6,886 nt of DNA from Thiomonas sp. (lineage in GTDB: Bacteria; Pseudomonadota; Gammaproteobacteria; Burkholderiales; Burkholderiaceae_C), in contig JAQTVS010000142.1 in NCBI GenBank assembly GCA_028706735.1, positions 1 through 6,886 of the forward strand, given 5' to 3'. Position 1 is the first letter of the stretch. Each line of letters begins with the position of its first letter. The translations under genes and the position numbers were made by a program. This document shows, in pieces, positions 5,877 through 6,886 of this stretch. Below the pieces are notes generated by a model, which saw only the letters and a list, made by a program, of their open reading frames with translations, was not told where the DNA came from and made no database searches.

Positions 5877-6886
5877 TCAGACATAGGCCGGAACGAGGCA
5901 GGTCTTGTGGGTGATGTGATGCTCGAATTCATCCCGGAAGTGCTTCACGAACGACTTCACCGGCATGGCCGCGGCATCTCCAAGCGCGCAGATGGTGCGC
6001 CCGGCGATGTTGTCAGACACGGAATTGAGCAGATCGAGGTCTTCCATCCGCCCTTGGCCGTTTTCGATGCGGTGCACCACTCGGTACAGCCAGCCCGTGC
6101 CTTCACGGCAGGGCGTGCACTGGCCGCAGGACTCGTGTTGATAGAAATAGGACAGACGCATCAGCGACTTGACCATGCAGCGCGTGTCGTTGAGCATGAT
6201 GACCGCGCCTGAACCCAGCATGGAACCGGCCTTGGCGATGGAGTCGTAATCCATGGTGCAGTCCATCATGATGCTGGCCGGCAAGACCGGCGCCGACGAA
6301 CCGCCGGGAATCACGGCCTTGAGCTGCCGACCGTCACGCATGCCACCTGCCAGTTCGAGCAGTGTGGAAAACGGCGTGCCCATCGGCACTTCATAGTTGC
6401 CGGGTTTGGCGACATCGCCAGAGACAGAATAAATTTTGGTGCCGCCGTTGTTGGGCTTGCCCACTTCGAGATAGGCCTGGCCGCCGTTGCGGATGATCCA
6501 GGGCACCGCGGCGAAGGTTTCGGTGTTGTTGATCGTGGTGGGCTTGCCGTAAAGACCGAAGCTCGCCGGGAACGGCGGCTTGAAGCGCGGCTGACCCTTC
6601 TTGCCTTCGAGCGATTCGAGCAGCGCGGTTTCCTCGCCGCAGATATAGGCGCCGAAACCATGCGACGCATGCAACTGGAAGCTGAAGCTGCTGCCCAGGA
6701 TGTGGTCGCCCAGATAGCCGGCAGCGCGCGCCTGGCGCAGCGCCTCTTCGAAGCGCTCGTAATCCTCGAAAATCTCGCCGTGGATGTAGTTGTAGCCCAC
6801 GGTGATGCCCATGGCGAATGCGGCGATGGCCCTGCCTTCGATCACGGCATGCGGGTTAACGCGCAGGATGTCGCGGTCTTTGAAGG
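5877..6886 (-). CDS. nuoF: NADH-quinone oxidoreductase subunit F (NuoF), 5'-truncated by window edge
   Basis: NuoF is the NADH-oxidising subunit of complex I: it transfers hydride from NADH to FMN and then electrons to cluster N3, on the cytoplasmic peripheral arm. The frame is open to the window edge, so only the last 335 residues are seen; the first visible residues read [21 protein letters not shown] at 6845 falls inside the conserved IEG region and is not the real start. Counting from the first visible residue, the 51-kDa signature [14 protein letters not shown] lies at about 78-91. The second signature, [12 protein letters not shown], lies at about 251-262 and supplies N3 ligands Cys253, Cys256 and Cys259; Cys299 in GRTICALGD is the fourth. 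The missing N-terminus should hold the first part of the FMN/NADH fold. The gene ends with TGA 38 bases before nuoG. Identity rests on both signatures and the cysteine set. Confidence 0.98.
   Translation of the reverse strand, partial: FKDRDILRVNPHAVIEGRAIAAFAMGITVGYNYIHGEIFEDYERFEEALRQARAAGYLGDHILGSSFSFQLHASHGFGAYICGEETALLESLEGKKGQPRFKPPFPASFGLYGKPTTINNTETFAAVPWIIRNGGQAYLEVGKPNNGGTKIYSVSGDVAKPGNYEVPMGTPFSTLLELAGGMRDGRQLKAVIPGGSSAPVLPASIMMDCTMDYDSIAKAGSMLGSGAVIMLNDTRCMVKSLMRLSYFYQHESCGQCTPCREGTGWLYRVVHRIENGQGRMEDLDLLNSVSDNIAGRTICALGDAAAMPVKSFVKHFRDEFEHHITHKTCLVPAYV

Noticed and set aside
3451..5886. Two long plus-strand ORFs (3451-4671 and 4726-5886) opposite nuoG
   Set aside because: They are shadows of nuoG in high-GC sequence, in the same register, with no family motif and no ribosome binding site that sets them apart.

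Overview
The window is a stretch of a bacterial nuo operon, which encodes the proton-pumping NADH:quinone oxidoreductase (respiratory complex I). Every gene is on the minus strand, so transcription runs from high to low coordinates. The order is nuoF (5' end outside the window), nuoG, nuoH, nuoI, nuoJ, nuoK and nuoL (3' end outside the window). The high GC content, the wording of the proteins (for example the NuoI double-ferredoxin core and the basic NuoJ tail ending near KARRADRVRLV) and a NuoG without the extra N7 cluster suggest a betaproteobacterium, probably of the Burkholderiales. I cannot fix the genus from sequence alone.

Layout in transcription order: nuoF C-terminal part (6886-5877); nuoG (5838-3433); an 86-base junction almost exactly filled by a 27-codon ORF (3431-3348); nuoH (3346-2285); nuoI (2275-1787); a 94-base spacer with a stable hairpin (1786-1693); nuoJ (1692-1063); nuoK (1059-745); nuoL N-terminal part (740-1). 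No promoter, rho-independent terminator, tRNA, rRNA, mobile element or CRISPR array is visible. The operon promoter presumably lies upstream, beyond the high-coordinate edge.

How the genes work together: NuoF and NuoG form most of the visible peripheral arm. NuoF binds NADH and FMN and carries cluster N3, and NuoG carries N1b, N5 and N4. NuoI carries N6a and N6b and passes electrons towards the quinone site at its contact with the membrane subunit NuoH. NuoJ, NuoK and NuoL are membrane-arm subunits that couple quinone reduction to proton pumping. All iron-sulfur ligands expected in the visible parts, and the key membrane charges checked, are present, so the enzyme looks functional.

The gene content is ordinary and I found no new biological system. 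The points worth a second look are in the two long junctions. The nuoG-nuoH gap holds a tiny ORF lying one base from each neighbour, on a GC-rich inverted-repeat element. The nuoI-nuoJ gap holds a bulged 8-bp hairpin just before the nuoJ start. The genes after these two gaps, nuoH and nuoJ, are also the ones with no convincing Shine-Dalgarno sequence.
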